DNA from: JBBDRW01 sp040905265
GTDB taxonomy: Bacteria; Bacteroidota; Rhodothermia; Balneolales; Balneolaceae
Reading direction: 5' to 3'
Assembly (NCBI GenBank): GCA_040905265.1
Contig: JBBDRW010000142.1
Coordinates: 1 to 22,604, forward strand
DNA: 22,604 bases
The notes below the pieces were generated by a model. That model was given only the letters and a program-made list of their open reading frames with translations. It had not been told where the DNA came from and searched no databases. Positions 22,452 to 22,604 of this stretch are shown here, one piece after another (the first letter of the stretch is position 1; every line of letters begins with the position of its first letter). Position numbers and translations under genes: made by a program.

Positions 22452-22477
22452 CCCGGTACATGTGCCGTGCCGGGTTT
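22452..22477 (+). terminator. weak terminator candidate of the export operon
   Basis: CCCGGTAC (22452-22459) pairs with GTGCCGGG (22467-22474), with one G-U pair and a 7-nt loop, 38 bp after the permease stop. Only three T follow, so termination would be partial or need a factor. Confidence 0.4.
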
Positions 22478-22509
22478 ACGGCCGGCGGAAGATTGAGAGG
22501 AAGAGAATT

Positions 22510-22604
22510 TCATCCCATATATTCATAACAAGGGACGACCCGAACCACCTTGCCATCTCTTTCGAACCGGTCTTTCTGATTCATAGTAACGATTATGCCC
22601 TCCT
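22510..22604 (-). CDS. possible C-terminal fragment of a minus-strand gene
   Basis: The minus strand is open from the window edge to TGA at 22510-22512 and ends FERDGKVVRVVPCYEYMG, which has the pattern of a real beta-rich C-terminus. An ATG within it (22584) would give only 24 residues. Its reading frame enters from outside the window, and I cannot name a family. It would be convergent with the permease operon. Confidence 0.35.
   Translation of the reverse strand, partial: EGIIVTMNQKDRFERDGKVVRVVPCYEYMG

Overview
The window looks like chromosomal DNA from a Bacteroidota-related bacterium, most probably the Balneolota/Rhodothermota side. This is inferred from four things: roughly even base composition; weak or missing Shine-Dalgarno sites with several GTG/TTG starts; elements resembling the Bacteroidota promoter TTTG...TAnnTTTG; and the roughly 800-residue FtsX/MacB-type permeases that begin MFKNY.K.AFRN. 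No phage, IS, CRISPR or tRNA gene was seen. Most genes are core functions.

Left part (1-5000). A small PspB-like membrane protein and a YggS-type PLP homeostasis protein lie on the minus strand. Divergent from them is a two-gene plus-strand operon: a Nif3-family dinuclear metal protein with a TTG start, behind a structured leader that can hide or expose its ribosome binding site, and a coiled-coil protein of the zinc-ribbon family that has lost all four zinc cysteines. Next come RNase P RNA (rnpB) with a strong terminator, then a secreted Gln-rich DUF4168 protein.

Middle part (5000-12300). A minus-strand operon encodes an M50 site-2-type protease, a small lipoprotein and SmpB. Convergent genes follow: a SirB1/transglutaminase-like protein (plus) and a large two-domain glycosyltransferase with TPR-like helices (minus). 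A Tat-exported Gfo/Idh/MocA oxidoreductase lies upstream of the glycosyltransferase.

Right part (12300-22600). This is the most coherent system in the window. An NtrC-type sigma-54 activator and its histidine kinase (overlapping by 11 bp, minus strand) are divergent from a four-gene export operon: HlyD/MacA-like adaptor, LolD/MacB-like ATPase and two FtsX-type permeases. The 406-bp divergent region carries a good sigma-54 promoter match facing each way and, between them, two related sites spaced 22 bp apart that look like activator binding sites. The kinase has two membrane helices with almost no periplasmic loop, so the signal may come from the membrane or from the transporter itself. The two permease genes are tandem paralogues whose 3' ends are much more alike at DNA level than the rest. 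A possible C-terminal fragment of a minus-strand gene ends the window.

All functional calls come from reading motifs by eye; no searches were run.
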